DNA of 64,000 nt. It comes from Cohnella silvisoli (GTDB taxonomy: Bacteria > Bacillota > Bacilli > Paenibacillales > Paenibacillaceae). The notes under the pieces are model-generated. The model had not been told where the DNA came from. It saw only the letters and a list, made by a program, of their open reading frames with translations, and searched no databases. The DNA is taken from the NCBI RefSeq assembly GCF_021190915.1, contig NZ_JAIOAP010000014.1, positions 1 through 64,000 of the forward strand, in the 5' to 3' direction. The position numbers and the translations under genes are program-made. Each line of letters starts with the position of its first letter. Within the stretch, counting starts at the first letter, position 1. Below are positions 16,664 through 26,209 of the stretch, piece after piece.

Positions 16664-17593
16664 ATGAAGATTGACCGTCTTTTATCTATTGTTATGTTAC
16701 TTCTTGATCGGGAAAAAATTAGCGCATCTAAGCTTGCAGAAATGTTTGAGGTTACACCAAGAACGATTTTCAGAGATATAGAGACTATCAATAAAGCTGG
16801 AATCCCAATCATCACTTATCCCGGTGCAAAAGGAGGCATCGGAATTATGGAAAAATTCAAATTGGAAAAGAAGCTATTTACTACAACTGATGTCATAACT
16901 CTTTTGCTTGGATTAAATAGTCTTAATGCCATTATGTCGAGTGAGGATTTGTTAAAAACAAGAGTTAAAATAAAGGGCCTAGTATCTGAAGAGCAAATTC
17001 TACTTTTTGAAAGCAAGATCGTCATTGATCCGACTCCCTGGTTGGGGAAACAGACACAAAAACTCAATTTCGATGACTTGAGAACATCTCTCATAAACAA
17101 TAGATTGTTGTCATTTGATTATTGCGATCAATTTGAAGAATTATCACAATACAAAGTTGAACCATATCGACTTGTACTCAAAGATACCCTCTGGTATTTG
17201 CATGCCTATTGTTTAAAATTGCAAGGATTCAAAATGTTTAAACTTTCATCTATGTCTTCTGTTAAATTGCATGACGAACAGTTTTCACCTAAAAACTTAA
17301 AGTCTGAGCCATTAGATCCTTCGGAAAATAAACAAATATATCTTAAACTCCTTATTGATGAGTCGCTTCGGCATTATATGGCAGGTTATTGTGGAGAAGA
17401 AAATGTTACATTTCATAAAAACAATAAGTGGTTAGTCAAATTTCCGTTTGTTGAGAGTGATTATGGATATGGGCACTTACTTAGTTTTGGAGAAAAATGT
17501 ATATGCCTGGAGCCAGAACATGTCCGTTTGGAAGTCATGAATCGAATTAATCAATTAATGAAAAAGTATAGGAATACAGTTTCATTAAACTAA
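16664..17593 (+). CDS. YafY-type HTH/WYL transcriptional regulator
   Basis: This is a 309-residue regulator: winged helix at residues 1-60 (LLSIVMLLLDREKISASKLA, then VTPRTIFRDIETINKAGIPI), a WYL domain near 145-215 (LLSFDYCDQFEELSQYKVEP, then LVLKDTLWYLHAYCLKLQGF) and a C-terminal WCX-type region. I prefer the ATG at 16664, five bases after AGGTGAG, to the GTG nine bases upstream. It is divergent from the uvrA-led repair train; WYL proteins often govern defence or DNA-damage genes, so control of that train is a reasonable guess. Confidence 0.85.
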   Translation: MKIDRLLSIVMLLLDREKISASKLAEMFEVTPRTIFRDIETINKAGIPIITYPGAKGGIGIMEKFKLEKKLFTTTDVITLLLGLNSLNAIMSSEDLLKTRVKIKGLVSEEQILLFESKIVIDPTPWLGKQTQKLNFDDLRTSLINNRLLSFDYCDQFEELSQYKVEPYRLVLKDTLWYLHAYCLKLQGFKMFKLSSMSSVKLHDEQFSPKNLKSEPLDPSENKQIYLKLLIDESLRHYMAGYCGEENVTFHKNNKWLVKFPFVESDYGYGHLLSFGEKCICLEPEHVRLEVMNRINQLMKKYRNTVSLN

Positions 17594-17725
17594 ACTATTG
17601 TTAGTTGTGATTACTTTTCCATTCTCTGCATAAGCGCCGACAAATATGATGATGTCCGTAAAGCGACCATTATGTTGATGGTTCCAGATTACAAGACCGT
17701 CGGGAGATAACTCATTTTCAACATT
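17585..17725 (-). pseudogene. possible C-terminal remnant of an unknown gene
   Basis: A leftward frame after a stop codon reads NVENELSPDGLVIWNHQHNG, RFTDIIIFVGAYAENGKVIT and TNNSLV, then stops. Its composition is protein-like, but there is no start codon, ribosome site or recognised family. It overlaps the last codons of the WYL gene in convergent orientation. Confidence 0.3.
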
Positions 17726-17791
17726 TCAAACTTAAACTTATCAAAAGGAAACGTAATAATTACCTGATAAAACTGTAGAACTACGAGCAAA

Positions 17792-17815
17792 GGGAAGCTG
17801 ATCGATCAGCTTCCC
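17792..17815. terminator. perfect 24-bp palindrome between convergent genes
   Basis: GGGAAGCTGATC and its complement form a perfect palindrome downstream of both the WYL gene and the leftward MFS operon. It likely acts as a bidirectional terminator. Confidence 0.55.
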
Positions 17816-17964
17816 TCGTCTTATGGAATTCTTCGTACGGTTCCCCCCGATTAATCCTAAACGCCCGGTACACCAGCTCCAACAGAAATACCACGCAGCA
17901 AGCTGCAGGGTACCCCTATTACGTACGCATCACATTTCCGAACGGCCTACTTTTCTCGGACCAT

Positions 17965-19557
17965 TCAGTGCCCAACGCCTGGAATCGAAGCGGCCGAAGT
18001 TGTTGCGCTCTTATCCGGCGTTGATAGCTCATCCGTCTCGAACCGAGCTTTTCCCGTCCAAAGCGCGGCGACAATACCTAAGCCTGCAACAATGACCAGA
18101 AACCAGAAGCCTAGTTGCAGTGAATTTCCCAACGCTTGCCGGAGCAGACGAGCAGCCGCGTCGGATAACGAAGAATCCACGCTCAACAATTGTCGCGGGT
18201 CGGCGAGACTAGCCAATTCCTCACCGCTAAGATTAAATTCAGCCGCATGCTCTTGAACCGCCGAAGACAGTCGGTTATTCACGATAGCCGCCAATACCGC
18301 CGAGCCGAATACGCCCCCGACCGAACGGCTGAAGCCGACCGTCGATGTCGCGATCCCTTTGAAGCGATCTTCAGCGCTGTAAGTGACCGCCATCTGGGCA
18401 AGTGGCATAAGAATGCCGATTCCAATGCCAATCAGCAGCATCACCAACGCCATAATCCAGAAATGAACGTCCAGAGGCATATAAGTCATGCCCAGCATAC
18501 CGAGTCCAGCCATAGACATTGAGGCGATAATCCCGGATCTGTAAGTCCATCTTTTCAGAAGAAAGTTGCTCAAAGTCGCACCGATCATGATCGAGAACAT
18601 CATCGGCGTTAACGTATTGCCCGCATCGCCGACATCTCCACCCATGCTGCCCTGCACGAACAAAGGAATGTACAGCAGCGCGCCATACATAATCATCCCC
18701 TGTAAGAAAGTTGCCGTTAACGTGGCGGAGATCACTTTGCTCCGAAACAATGCCGGCGGCAAAATCGGCTCCTTAACTCGCATCTCAACGACAAGGAACA
18801 ACGTAAGACCTATCGCCCCCAGCAGGATCAGTCCGATAATCGGGACGGATAGCCAGGCGAACTGCTCTCCTCCCATTTTCAAAGCCAATAAAATCGACAA
18901 CGTAGTTAAAGCCAGCAGCAACGCGCCTTTGACATCCACGGACGGTCGGCCTTCCGCTGCCCGCTGCTTGTCCCGCAAACAGCGGTTCAGAACTATAAAA
19001 ATATACAGCCCGACGGGAAGGTTAATGTAGAAATTCCAGCGCCAATCGAGATGCTCCGTAATCAGAGCGCCCAACGAAGGCCCGACAACGGACGATAAAG
19101 CAAACACGCTCATATAGAAAGCTTGGTATTTCCCCGCTTTTTCTTTCGGCATTATTGTGAACACAAGCGTAAACGTAATGGGGATAATAAATCCCGCCCC
19201 CAGCCCCTGTATGCCTCGAAATAGAATCAATTGCGTCATACTGTCAGCCAGACCGCATAAGATTGACCCTGACATAAACAAGGATAGTCCGAGCATATAG
19301 AAGCTTTTTCTTCCAAAGATGTCCGAGAGCTTCCCCGCAATCGGCATCATAACCGTTGAAGCGAGCATATAGACGGTAAACACCCAGGACATTTGCTGCA
19401 AACCATTCAATTCCGACACGATTGTCGGCAGTGCAGTCGAGACGATCGTCTGATCCACTTGCGTCAAAAAAATGCTTACGAGCAAAGCCGACATAATCCA
19501 ATTTAATTGCGACTTAGAACGCCGATCCACATACTTATCCGAATTCAAAGCTACCAC
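17965..19557 (-). CDS. MFS transporter, DHA2 (14-TM drug:H+ antiporter) family
   Basis: The 530-residue integral membrane protein begins LNWIMSALLVSIFLTQVDQT and has the DHA2 motif C-like segment and the motif A loop GKLSDIFGRKSFYMLGLSLF; about 14 hydrophobic helices follow. Family members export drugs or metabolites using the proton gradient. The GTG start abuts the stop of the TetR-like gene, so it is the last gene of the ten-gene Rut-like operon. Export of a toxic intermediate of that pathway is the simplest guess. An N-terminal hydrophilic tail of about 18 residues precedes the first helix. Confidence 0.85.
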   Translation of the reverse strand: MVALNSDKYVDRRSKSQLNWIMSALLVSIFLTQVDQTIVSTALPTIVSELNGLQQMSWVFTVYMLASTVMMPIAGKLSDIFGRKSFYMLGLSLFMSGSILCGLADSMTQLILFRGIQGLGAGFIIPITFTLVFTIMPKEKAGKYQAFYMSVFALSSVVGPSLGALITEHLDWRWNFYINLPVGLYIFIVLNRCLRDKQRAAEGRPSVDVKGALLLALTTLSILLALKMGGEQFAWLSVPIIGLILLGAIGLTLFLVVEMRVKEPILPPALFRSKVISATLTATFLQGMIMYGALLYIPLFVQGSMGGDVGDAGNTLTPMMFSIMIGATLSNFLLKRWTYRSGIIASMSMAGLGMLGMTYMPLDVHFWIMALVMLLIGIGIGILMPLAQMAVTYSAEDRFKGIATSTVGFSRSVGGVFGSAVLAAIVNNRLSSAVQEHAAEFNLSGEELASLADPRQLLSVDSSLSDAAARLLRQALGNSLQLGFWFLVIVAGLGIVAALWTGKARFETDELSTPDKSATTSAASIPGVGH

Positions 19558-20661
19558 CTAGATTTCTACAAGTTTAGCGCAGCGGCCGGCATAGTCGCGA
19601 CTGGATTGGCCGGGTACGCGAGCAACCGCATAGGCGCCAAGCCGGTTAAGCGCTTCCTCTAATGTCCGCTGCAATGCTTCTCCGGCGGGTTTATCCCGCA
19701 CTGTCCACACGGCAACAAAACGACCGGCGATCAAAGAAGAATGATTCTCCAGCTTCACGAGCAGCTCGTGCGTCGCGGAAGGGATTTCACCGAATTTCGT
19801 CGTCGTGCAGACGACTATCAGTCGCGGGCACACCTTGCTCAATACATCCAATAGCTCGTCTTCCCGCTCAAGGATCTGAAGCTCCATACCGTGAATTATT
19901 CGCAGGCCGTCCAGCAGCTCTTCAATCTCGCTTTTACCCTGCGAACGGACTTCGGTCGGCAGCAGGACATATACCCGCTTCGCCGCTATATCATTCGCAC
20001 GCTCTTCCGCCGTTCCCCTGCGACTCGCATCTTCGCGCGGCAGCACGCCGTAGAGCGTCAACCTAATGATCTGATCGGCGAGTATATCTTTCAATTCCTC
20101 GTAAGTGCCCTGCAGCTTTAACTCTTCCCGCATATCCTCCGCGCTGCGATAGTAAAACTGGTTCATCATTCCCCAGATCAGATGCAGCAGCACTTGCTCA
20201 TGCATTTGCTCTTGAATGATGCCGGCTCTTTTCCAGCTTGCGAGAATCTGCGACTTTTCCTCTGTATCCTTGGTCCATTTGGTCGATGCATACTTAGAAA
20301 ACAGGTTGCCGCCTTCCAACGACTCCCGATGATAGATTTTATACAGGTTAGGCAGCTTGCATTTCAACTCGAAATGTTCCTTAATATATTTGCGAAGCAA
20401 CGCTTGAGGCGCCTCGTTCTCCAGCAGTATATCATTGACGTGGAACTCCCATTGCTTGAAAAGCCTCGTGACCACATCCATGTACAGCTTTTCCTTGGAC
20501 TCGAAATAATAGTGAATCAATGCCTGATTGACGCCAGCTTTGACAGCGATTTCATTCATTCGGCTGCCGGCGAACCCGATTCGGGCAAAGATATCCTCCG
20601 CCGCATTCAGAATACGCGCCTGAACCGATGTTTTCACTTCATCCAAACTTTCGGTTTCCAA
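19558..20661 (-). CDS. TetR regulator fused to a flavodoxin/FMN-reductase-like domain
   Basis: This is a 367-residue two-domain protein. Residues about 10-205 form a TetR repressor: HTH ARILNAAEDIFARIGFAGSR with AVKAGVNQALIHYYFESKEK, then the all-helical ligand domain. After residue 230 a new alpha/beta domain begins (KRVYVLLPTEVRSQGKSEIE), ending HSSLIAGRFVAVWTVRDKPA with a flavodoxin-like terminal helix. The family usually stops near 200 residues, so this is a true extension. Its neighbours are two flavin reductases, suggesting the extra domain senses flavin or redox state (inference). TTG start at 20661 with AGAGGACA upstream. It probably controls this operon, as RutR, also TetR-type, controls Rut. 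Confidence 0.75.
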   Translation of the reverse strand: METESLDEVKTSVQARILNAAEDIFARIGFAGSRMNEIAVKAGVNQALIHYYFESKEKLYMDVVTRLFKQWEFHVNDILLENEAPQALLRKYIKEHFELKCKLPNLYKIYHRESLEGGNLFSKYASTKWTKDTEEKSQILASWKRAGIIQEQMHEQVLLHLIWGMMNQFYYRSAEDMREELKLQGTYEELKDILADQIIRLTLYGVLPREDASRRGTAEERANDIAAKRVYVLLPTEVRSQGKSEIEELLDGLRIIHGMELQILEREDELLDVLSKVCPRLIVVCTTTKFGEIPSATHELLVKLENHSSLIAGRFVAVWTVRDKPAGEALQRTLEEALNRLGAYAVARVPGQSSRDYAGRCAKLVEI

Positions 20662-20679
20662 TGTCCTCTTATTCTCCCC

Positions 20680-21204
20680 TCATGCCCCCTTGCCGACAAC
20701 GACGCTGCGCAGAACCCGCGCTGACGCCTCATACCAGTTACCGATAACGTCTGGTAAATTGTCGATTTGAGAGTCTAGTACATACAATCCGCGCGTCGGA
20801 CAGATCGCGCCCGTCTCCACCAACAGCGGGCGCAAATAGGCTTCCACTGCCAGACTATGATGAGGCGCTCCTCCGACCATAACGGGAATAGCTATAATGT
20901 TGGCAAGCGCCTGCACGGGAAGTTGGTCGACGAATAGCTTCAGCAACCCGGTATAAGTCGCTTTATAAGTCGGACTGGCGAAGATGACGATGTCGGAGCT
21001 GCATACGCGTTCCAACTGCCGCATGACCTCGGCATTTCCCCAATCCAGCAGCGCCGGAGCGGTATCCGCCAGGTCTACAACGGCTTCGTCCGCCGTCTCA
21101 CCATCCGGCGTAATATTCGCGCTAATGTGCTTGAGAACCTCTTCTGCAATGCCGTAGGTTTTGGAACGGCTTTTCGGATTTCCTACGATGGCGGTTATTT
21201 TCAT
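20680..21204 (-). CDS. NADPH-dependent FMN reductase
   Basis: The 174-residue flavodoxin-fold protein starts MKITAIVGNPKSRSKTYGIA and carries the phosphate-binding loop and the SPTYKATYTGLLKLFVDQLP motif diagnostic of SsuE/MsuE/ArsH-type NAD(P)H:FMN reductases. It would supply reduced FMN to the flavin monooxygenase encoded upstream. The ATG overlaps the stop of the preceding flavin reductase gene (ATGA). Two reductases from unrelated folds in one operon is redundant, so they may serve different flavins or partners. Confidence 0.85.
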   Translation of the reverse strand: MKITAIVGNPKSRSKTYGIAEEVLKHISANITPDGETADEAVVDLADTAPALLDWGNAEVMRQLERVCSSDIVIFASPTYKATYTGLLKLFVDQLPVQALANIIAIPVMVGGAPHHSLAVEAYLRPLLVETGAICPTRGLYVLDSQIDNLPDVIGNWYEASARVLRSVVVGKGA

Positions 21205-21707
21205 GATGCGCTTGCCCCCTGCGGAAGGCTGTCGGTCAAATACCCATACTTGCCGCCGTAGAAAATAAGAGGCCCCGTCTCCGATTGTTGAATGCTCAGC
21301 TGCAAGCCGTCGCCCAGCAATATCTGATGATCGCCGCCTTCAACCGCCTTGCGCAAGCCGCATACTACATGAGCCAAACAGCCATCCAGCACGGGGATGT
21401 CGGTCACCCCGATATGGTACGGAATGCCTTCGAATTTGTCTACGTCTCCCCTGCGGGCGAAGGAACGCGAAACATTTTCCTGCTCCGCAGACAAAATATT
21501 AACGCAAAACGTCTTCGAATCCAAAATATGCTTCAGCGTCGCGCTCTTGTTATCCAGACAAACCAGCAGCATCGGCGGGTCCAGAGATAAAGAGGTAAAC
21601 GCGTTAACCGTCATCCCTTGAGGATTTCCCTCGGCATCTTTAGTCGTAATTACGGTAATTCCCGTCGCAAACTTGCCCATAGCGCTTCTCCATGCCGTTG
21701 AATCCAA
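21201..21707 (-). CDS. flavin reductase (RutF/HpaC-like)
   Basis: The 168-residue protein matches the flavin-reductase-like split-barrel family: WRSAMGKFATGITVITTKDA, GMTVNAFTSLSLDPPMLLVC, then NILSAEQENVSRSFA and a terminal ILLGDGLQLSI...PLIFYGGKYG. Members reduce FMN or FAD with NAD(P)H and pass the reduced flavin to a two-component monooxygenase; RutF does this for RutA. A TTG start at 21707 follows AGGAGGGATTAAAA. It sits between the M20 hydrolase and the FMN reductase in the same operon. Confidence 0.85.
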   Translation of the reverse strand: MDSTAWRSAMGKFATGITVITTKDAEGNPQGMTVNAFTSLSLDPPMLLVCLDNKSATLKHILDSKTFCVNILSAEQENVSRSFARRGDVDKFEGIPYHIGVTDIPVLDGCLAHVVCGLRKAVEGGDHQILLGDGLQLSIQQSETGPLIFYGGKYGYLTDSLPQGASAS

Positions 21708-21756
21708 TTTTAATCCCTCCTTAATTAAAAAGAAAGCAGCTTATTCCATTCAAGGT

Positions 21757-23076
21757 TCAGCCTTCCAGCCGATTGCAGATCAGCCACGCAGAAGTCGCGT
21801 AGACAACTGCAGCGTCAATCATGTCATCCACTGTCGGGCCAAATCTCCTCGGGCCGTAAGTAACCGCGGGTATATGATACATGTTGAATACGTTATGATC
21901 CCGCCACATACTGGAGTAGATAGGATGCCCTTGCTTCGTTTCCCCTTTGCCAATCGATACGCTGGACCGGCTTAATGCACGGTGAAGCCCGCCGACCTGT
22001 ACGGCGTCAGCCTCGAATCCTTGGCGATAGACGATAGGCTCCACTTTGCCGTCAAAGCCTTCCGCCGCCATCAACGCTTCCAACTGCCGTTGCGCATCCG
22101 CAATGGTCTGAACCGGCGTAAGGGTCAAGCCCAGATACACGGAGCATACTTCGCTTCCGCTGCCCATGACGTGAGGGTCTCCGCCGCGGATAGCGCCGAT
22201 TTGCACCTTCGGAATGGCCGTGCCGCCGGGTGAATGATAAGTGTTGTCTTTCTCGAACTCGATGCACCACCGCTGCAAAGCTTCTATTAATGGAGCAACC
22301 TGCACCAACGGACTCGGATGTTTGCGAAGCTCTGTTGGATGCTCAAGCAATGGCGTAAAAATATCTTGCCCATACAGATCGATACGGAAATTGGCGTGTC
22401 CGCAAGATACCCAGGAGATGCCGAAATCCGTCCCTTCAGCAGCGATCGCGAAATCCGGGGCTACGCCGCCGTGCGTCATCATAAACTGCGCCCCGATTTC
22501 CTTGCCTAAATACTGCGTACCCTGAAATTCCTCGACATGCTCAGGGCCGATCTCCGCCGGGCAAGCCGTCAAATATAGCGTGCCCGCCATCGGCAATCCC
22601 GTTTTCTTCAACGCCTTGGCTCCAATAAGGAAGCAAGCCATCGGACCCCGGTCGTTCTCGACCGGGCGGCCGGAAAATACGCCGTTCTCCAATTTAGCCT
22701 CGAGCCATTCCGATCTTTCGACCGAACCCGGACGATATTTCCAGCTGTCGAGATAGTTATATTGCGGTGATTCCGTGTCCAGATGACTCGTCAATAGCAG
22801 GTTTTTCCCTTGAGTTGGATTTTGCCCGCCATACCGACCGATGACATTAAATCGATCCGGAACCATTCCTACCCGCTTCGGCGCGAATTGCTCGCGTTTC
22901 ATCCATTCATATACGTAATCTCCCGCGTCTTTCTCATAACCGGCGAGAGAACGAATATTTCCGAGTTCCAGGACCAGATCAATTAATTCCTGCTTATCGA
23001 TAGCTTTACGGATCGTCTCGGCGACCTCCTGCAATTCGAGACTCGAAATAGGGCCATCCGGCTTTATTGCAATCAT
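21757..23076 (-). CDS. M20-family metallohydrolase (peptidase/amidohydrolase)
   Basis: The 439-residue protein has the M20 catalytic domain with LLLTSHLDTESPQ (zinc-binding H and D), the ENDRGPMACFLIGAKAL loop with the bridging D, a catalytic glutamate in TACPAEIGPEHVEEF, and a dimerisation insert. The family hydrolyses N-acyl, N-carbamoyl and peptide bonds. Next to a RutA-like enzyme and an isochorismatase-type hydrolase it may split a carbamoyl or acyl intermediate, replacing steps that RutC and RutD perform in E. coli (inference). The start is 4 bases after the preceding stop, indicating coupling. Confidence 0.8.
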   Translation of the reverse strand: MIAIKPDGPISSLELQEVAETIRKAIDKQELIDLVLELGNIRSLAGYEKDAGDYVYEWMKREQFAPKRVGMVPDRFNVIGRYGGQNPTQGKNLLLTSHLDTESPQYNYLDSWKYRPGSVERSEWLEAKLENGVFSGRPVENDRGPMACFLIGAKALKKTGLPMAGTLYLTACPAEIGPEHVEEFQGTQYLGKEIGAQFMMTHGGVAPDFAIAAEGTDFGISWVSCGHANFRIDLYGQDIFTPLLEHPTELRKHPSPLVQVAPLIEALQRWCIEFEKDNTYHSPGGTAIPKVQIGAIRGGDPHVMGSGSEVCSVYLGLTLTPVQTIADAQRQLEALMAAEGFDGKVEPIVYRQGFEADAVQVGGLHRALSRSSVSIGKGETKQGHPIYSSMWRDHNVFNMYHIPAVTYGPRRFGPTVDDMIDAAVVYATSAWLICNRLEG

Positions 23077-23079
23077 TCG

Positions 23080-23703
23080 CTAACCTCCAATTACGGTGCC
23101 CCAGCTACGGACAACCTGTTCTGTCGTTACGCTCGTAGCAAAGTTAAGCTCCATCGCCCTCATCGATGCTTCATGAATATCCGGCGAGTACGCCGCGCAA
23201 GCGTCCGAGACGACGAAACATTCGTAATCTCTCATGAATCCGTCCCGCACGGTAGATTCCACGCAACATTCCGTCGTGAATCCGGTAACCAGAAGCTTCC
23301 TTATGCCGTTGCTCTTTAACATCAATTCCAGATTCGTGCCGACGAACCCGCTATAGCGCTGTTTGTGGACCACCATATCCCCGGGAAGGGGCGCAATTCG
23401 ATAGAAGTCCGCCCCGGCCGTGGAAGTCCTGCATACCGCAACACCCGAAAGATCTTGTCCTTGTCGAGCATACCATTCAAGCATGGCCGGCGAATCCGTC
23501 TCGGGAGAAGTCACGAGCGCGATATAGATAATCGGCACGTGAGTCGCCCGAGCGGCGGCGATCAATTCCTCGATTCGGTCAACAGCCGGATCGACCGCGG
23601 ATAAATCCGCGTCCCATTCCGACATCTTCCCATCCTTCGCGCAGAAGTCTCTCTGCACGTCCACCAACAACAAAGCCATTCCCGCATTCGGGATATCAAC
23701 CAT
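23080..23703 (-). CDS. isochorismatase-family cysteine hydrolase (RutB-like)
   Basis: This is a 207-residue alpha/beta hydrolase-like enzyme of the isochorismatase superfamily. The catalytic triad is visible: aspartate in LLLVDVQRDF, lysine in MVVHKQRYSGFVGTNLE, and cysteine in VTGFTTECCVESTVRDG. Related enzymes include RutB, which cleaves ureidoacrylate, biuret hydrolase and nicotinamidase. The RutA-like neighbour makes a carbamoyl/ureido amidase function the most likely. AGGTGA precedes the ATG. It is co-transcribed with its neighbours. Confidence 0.85.
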   Translation of the reverse strand: MVDIPNAGMALLLVDVQRDFCAKDGKMSEWDADLSAVDPAVDRIEELIAAARATHVPIIYIALVTSPETDSPAMLEWYARQGQDLSGVAVCRTSTAGADFYRIAPLPGDMVVHKQRYSGFVGTNLELMLKSNGIRKLLVTGFTTECCVESTVRDGFMRDYECFVVSDACAAYSPDIHEASMRAMELNFATSVTTEQVVRSWGTVIGG

Positions 23704-23752
23704 TCTATTTCACCTGCCATCCGATGACGGATATCATCGATTATGTTTCGCG

Positions 23753-24817
23753 TTATCCCCGCAATTGCGTCAGTACCTTCTCCCCGAAAAAGCGCATATC
23801 CGCATCATAATCGGAGAAAGTCAGCATCATGCCGTCCAAGTTTGCCGTTTCGATAATGTATCTGATCTTTTGGGTGATCTGATCGGCGGTGCCGGATATC
23901 GGTTCGGACATAAAAGCCGTCTTAGCCCGTGCTGCTATCGACGTCTCCGTACCATCGACCGCCATGCCGTAGCTTTCCAGCAAGCCCATAATAGCCTCGC
24001 GGTCCACGCCTTCTTGATACAACTTCATCCGATCGTTTGCTTCTTCTTCCGTCGCACCCGGATAGATGCCGAACATAGCATAAGTCTTAATCGGTTTATT
24101 GCGCTCCTCAGCCAATTGTTTCGCCCGGGCGCTCACCCTAGCCAAGTCCGGAATATCCTTGCCGCCTATGAAACACGCATCGCCTTCGTCAATCGTGAAG
24201 CCCATGCCTTTGTCCGACTGCCCCGCGCATATAATGGAAGGACGCGGTTTCTGAACCGGCTTAGGATACGACATGCAATCCGTCAATTGAAAGAATTCAC
24301 CTTGATGATCGACGCGATCTTCGCTCCATAACCGCTTGACCACTTGCATCCATTCCTTGGCAAGCTCATAACGTCCGTCATGATCGAGATGCTCCGGCCA
24401 CATGCCCATTTGTTGAAATTCCTTGGAAAAAGAACCCGAAACGACGTTCATGCCGATTCTGCCGTTGCTGATCTGATCCAGCGTCGCGAACATTTTGGCT
24501 GCGACCGCGGGATGGTACAACAGCGTATGCACGGTAGCATACACTTTCACCCGCGAAGTCGCCTCCGCCAGACCGGCCATCATCGTCATCGACTCGAGCG
24601 ATGTGCCCCAATGGTTCGTCCGACCGCCGTAACCCCTCCATTTGGCCATAGACATAATAAAATCCAATCCGATCTCTTCCGCCAATATGGCGGCGTTCCG
24701 ATTCTGTTCATAGCTGCCTACTACTTTCGGCGTCGTATCGGATATAATCCATCCGCCGTTCGTAATCGGAAGAAATACACCGAAATCAATTTTGTTATAA
24801 TCCACATTGCTGCTCAT
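23753..24817 (-). CDS. LLM-class flavin monooxygenase, RutA-like
   Basis: The 354-residue bacterial-luciferase-like TIM barrel aligns along its length with pyrimidine oxygenase RutA: DFGVFLPITNGGWIISDTTP, MSMAKWRGYGGRTNHWGTSL, ATLDQISNGRIGMNVVSGSF and ICAGQSDKGMGF all have close counterparts. RutA opens the uracil ring at C4 using reduced FMN and oxygen. I infer oxidative ring opening of a pyrimidine or other cyclic amide, with FMNH2 from the operon reductases. Start at 24817 (MSSNVDYN), with GGAGTGGG upstream, rather than four codons earlier. Confidence 0.8.
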   Translation of the reverse strand: MSSNVDYNKIDFGVFLPITNGGWIISDTTPKVVGSYEQNRNAAILAEEIGLDFIMSMAKWRGYGGRTNHWGTSLESMTMMAGLAEATSRVKVYATVHTLLYHPAVAAKMFATLDQISNGRIGMNVVSGSFSKEFQQMGMWPEHLDHDGRYELAKEWMQVVKRLWSEDRVDHQGEFFQLTDCMSYPKPVQKPRPSIICAGQSDKGMGFTIDEGDACFIGGKDIPDLARVSARAKQLAEERNKPIKTYAMFGIYPGATEEEANDRMKLYQEGVDREAIMGLLESYGMAVDGTETSIAARAKTAFMSEPISGTADQITQKIRYIIETANLDGMMLTFSDYDADMRFFGEKVLTQLRG

Positions 24818-24867
24818 CTCTCTACCCACTCCAAATTGTTCATTTATTCATCTTCATAAAATTCAGC

Positions 24868-26034
24868 TTATTTAGGCCAGATCAAAGTTGTGCCGTCATA
24901 GATGGAGTTAATAAACGAATTGTCCATTACGCGATCAAGGGGCAATGCCGCCTTAATGACTTCGGCTTTCACCAACATATCGACTTCACGCTGCCATTGC
25001 ACATCCGTCTGCCATGCAACGCCATGTCCTTCCGGCAGATGATCCTGCACCAGCTTGCTTTCAACTGCCCAACGATTCGTTTCCGCTTCTAGATCGTAAC
25101 CCGCTTCCGAACGCGATTGCATTGCTTTGAGCGTCTCTTCCGGATGTTGAAGAGCGTATTCGTGAGCTTTAGACAGTGCGCGCAGGAAATCTTCAACCGC
25201 CGTCGGAAACTCGGAAGCAAATTTCGAATTAACCGCAACGACGCCGAAAGAGGTCTCTCCCCCGAATTCGCCGGGATCGATCAGACGTACCTTATACCCG
25301 GCTTTTTGCATAATAAAAGGTTCGTTCGTCTTGTATACCGTCAAGGCATCCACCTTCCCATCCAGAATGCGCGGATCGTAGCCGACGGATACCGCTTTAA
25401 TCTGATCGCGGGTCACGCCTTCCGAATTCAGCATCGAGATCACGTAGGAGGGGATTGCGCCTTTGTAGCCTAATGTTTTGCCAACTAAATCTTTCGGACT
25501 ATGAATATCGGAATCTTCCATGACCATAAGGGCATTTACGCCGACAGACCCGAACGTAGCCACACCTTTGATCTCCGCACCGCTCTCTACAGAAGTAATA
25601 ACCAGACTCGGATTACCCGCGCTTGAGAATTGCGCTTGCCCAGCCGCCAGGAACTTCATTCCCTGCGAATCCAGTCCGGGTTGAATGTCTACATCCAGAC
25701 CCAGCTCTTTGAAATACCCGAGCTCATCCGCCATAACCGCCTGTACGTCGGGGGAGGAAGCTGCAAAATAATAACCTGTCGTATATCGAATTTTTCCAGC
25801 AGCCTTATTTGCTTCTTTACGCGCTGCCCAATCAATGCCCGTCGGAGTTCCATCGGAAGGACTGCTGCTACTGCTGCTTGACGCACTTGGGGAAGCAACT
25901 GAAGCTGAAGACGTTGGACTTGAGCTCTCCGAAGAGTTCGAATTGCCGCCCCCGCAGCCTGCCGTTACCAGGATCAATACTACGATTAACAACAATGCTC
26001 CTACCGCATTTTTTCTTTTTCTATTTGTCAGCAT
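24868..26034 (-). CDS. ABC importer substrate-binding lipoprotein, NMT1/THI5-like
   Basis: The 388-residue protein has a signal peptide with lipobox (VLILVTAGC) and a Ser-rich linker. A periplasmic-binding domain of the NMT1/THI5/SsuA type follows (KIRYTTGYYFAASSPDVQAV, then ELGYFKELGLDVDIQPGLDS). Such proteins bring aliphatic sulfonates, pyrimidines, riboflavin or thiamine precursors to an SsuBC-like transporter. The operon context favours a pyrimidine-like heterocycle. A 175-base gap without a gene separates it from the permease. Confidence 0.85.
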   Translation of the reverse strand: MLTNRKRKNAVGALLLIVVLILVTAGCGGGNSNSSESSSPTSSASVASPSASSSSSSSPSDGTPTGIDWAARKEANKAAGKIRYTTGYYFAASSPDVQAVMADELGYFKELGLDVDIQPGLDSQGMKFLAAGQAQFSSAGNPSLVITSVESGAEIKGVATFGSVGVNALMVMEDSDIHSPKDLVGKTLGYKGAIPSYVISMLNSEGVTRDQIKAVSVGYDPRILDGKVDALTVYKTNEPFIMQKAGYKVRLIDPGEFGGETSFGVVAVNSKFASEFPTAVEDFLRALSKAHEYALQHPEETLKAMQSRSEAGYDLEAETNRWAVESKLVQDHLPEGHGVAWQTDVQWQREVDMLVKAEVIKAALPLDRVMDNSFINSIYDGTTLIWPK

Positions 26035-26209
26035 GGTTACATTCTCCTATCCTGTTTTAGCGTAATGATGACGGCTTGCTCCTGCTCCGATTACCCAGTT
26101 ATACGCGACCGAAAATCATGACCCATGTCACATGGCGCTGCGCCGAACGCCATCACCCCCTTCAATGAATAGGTTTGCCACGAGCCGCTGTTGTTGTATT
26201 GGAGGGAAG

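Noticed and set aside
26035-26209. Possible small gene between the permease and lipoprotein genes
   Set aside because: No start with a ribosome site and no sensible translation on the operon strand.
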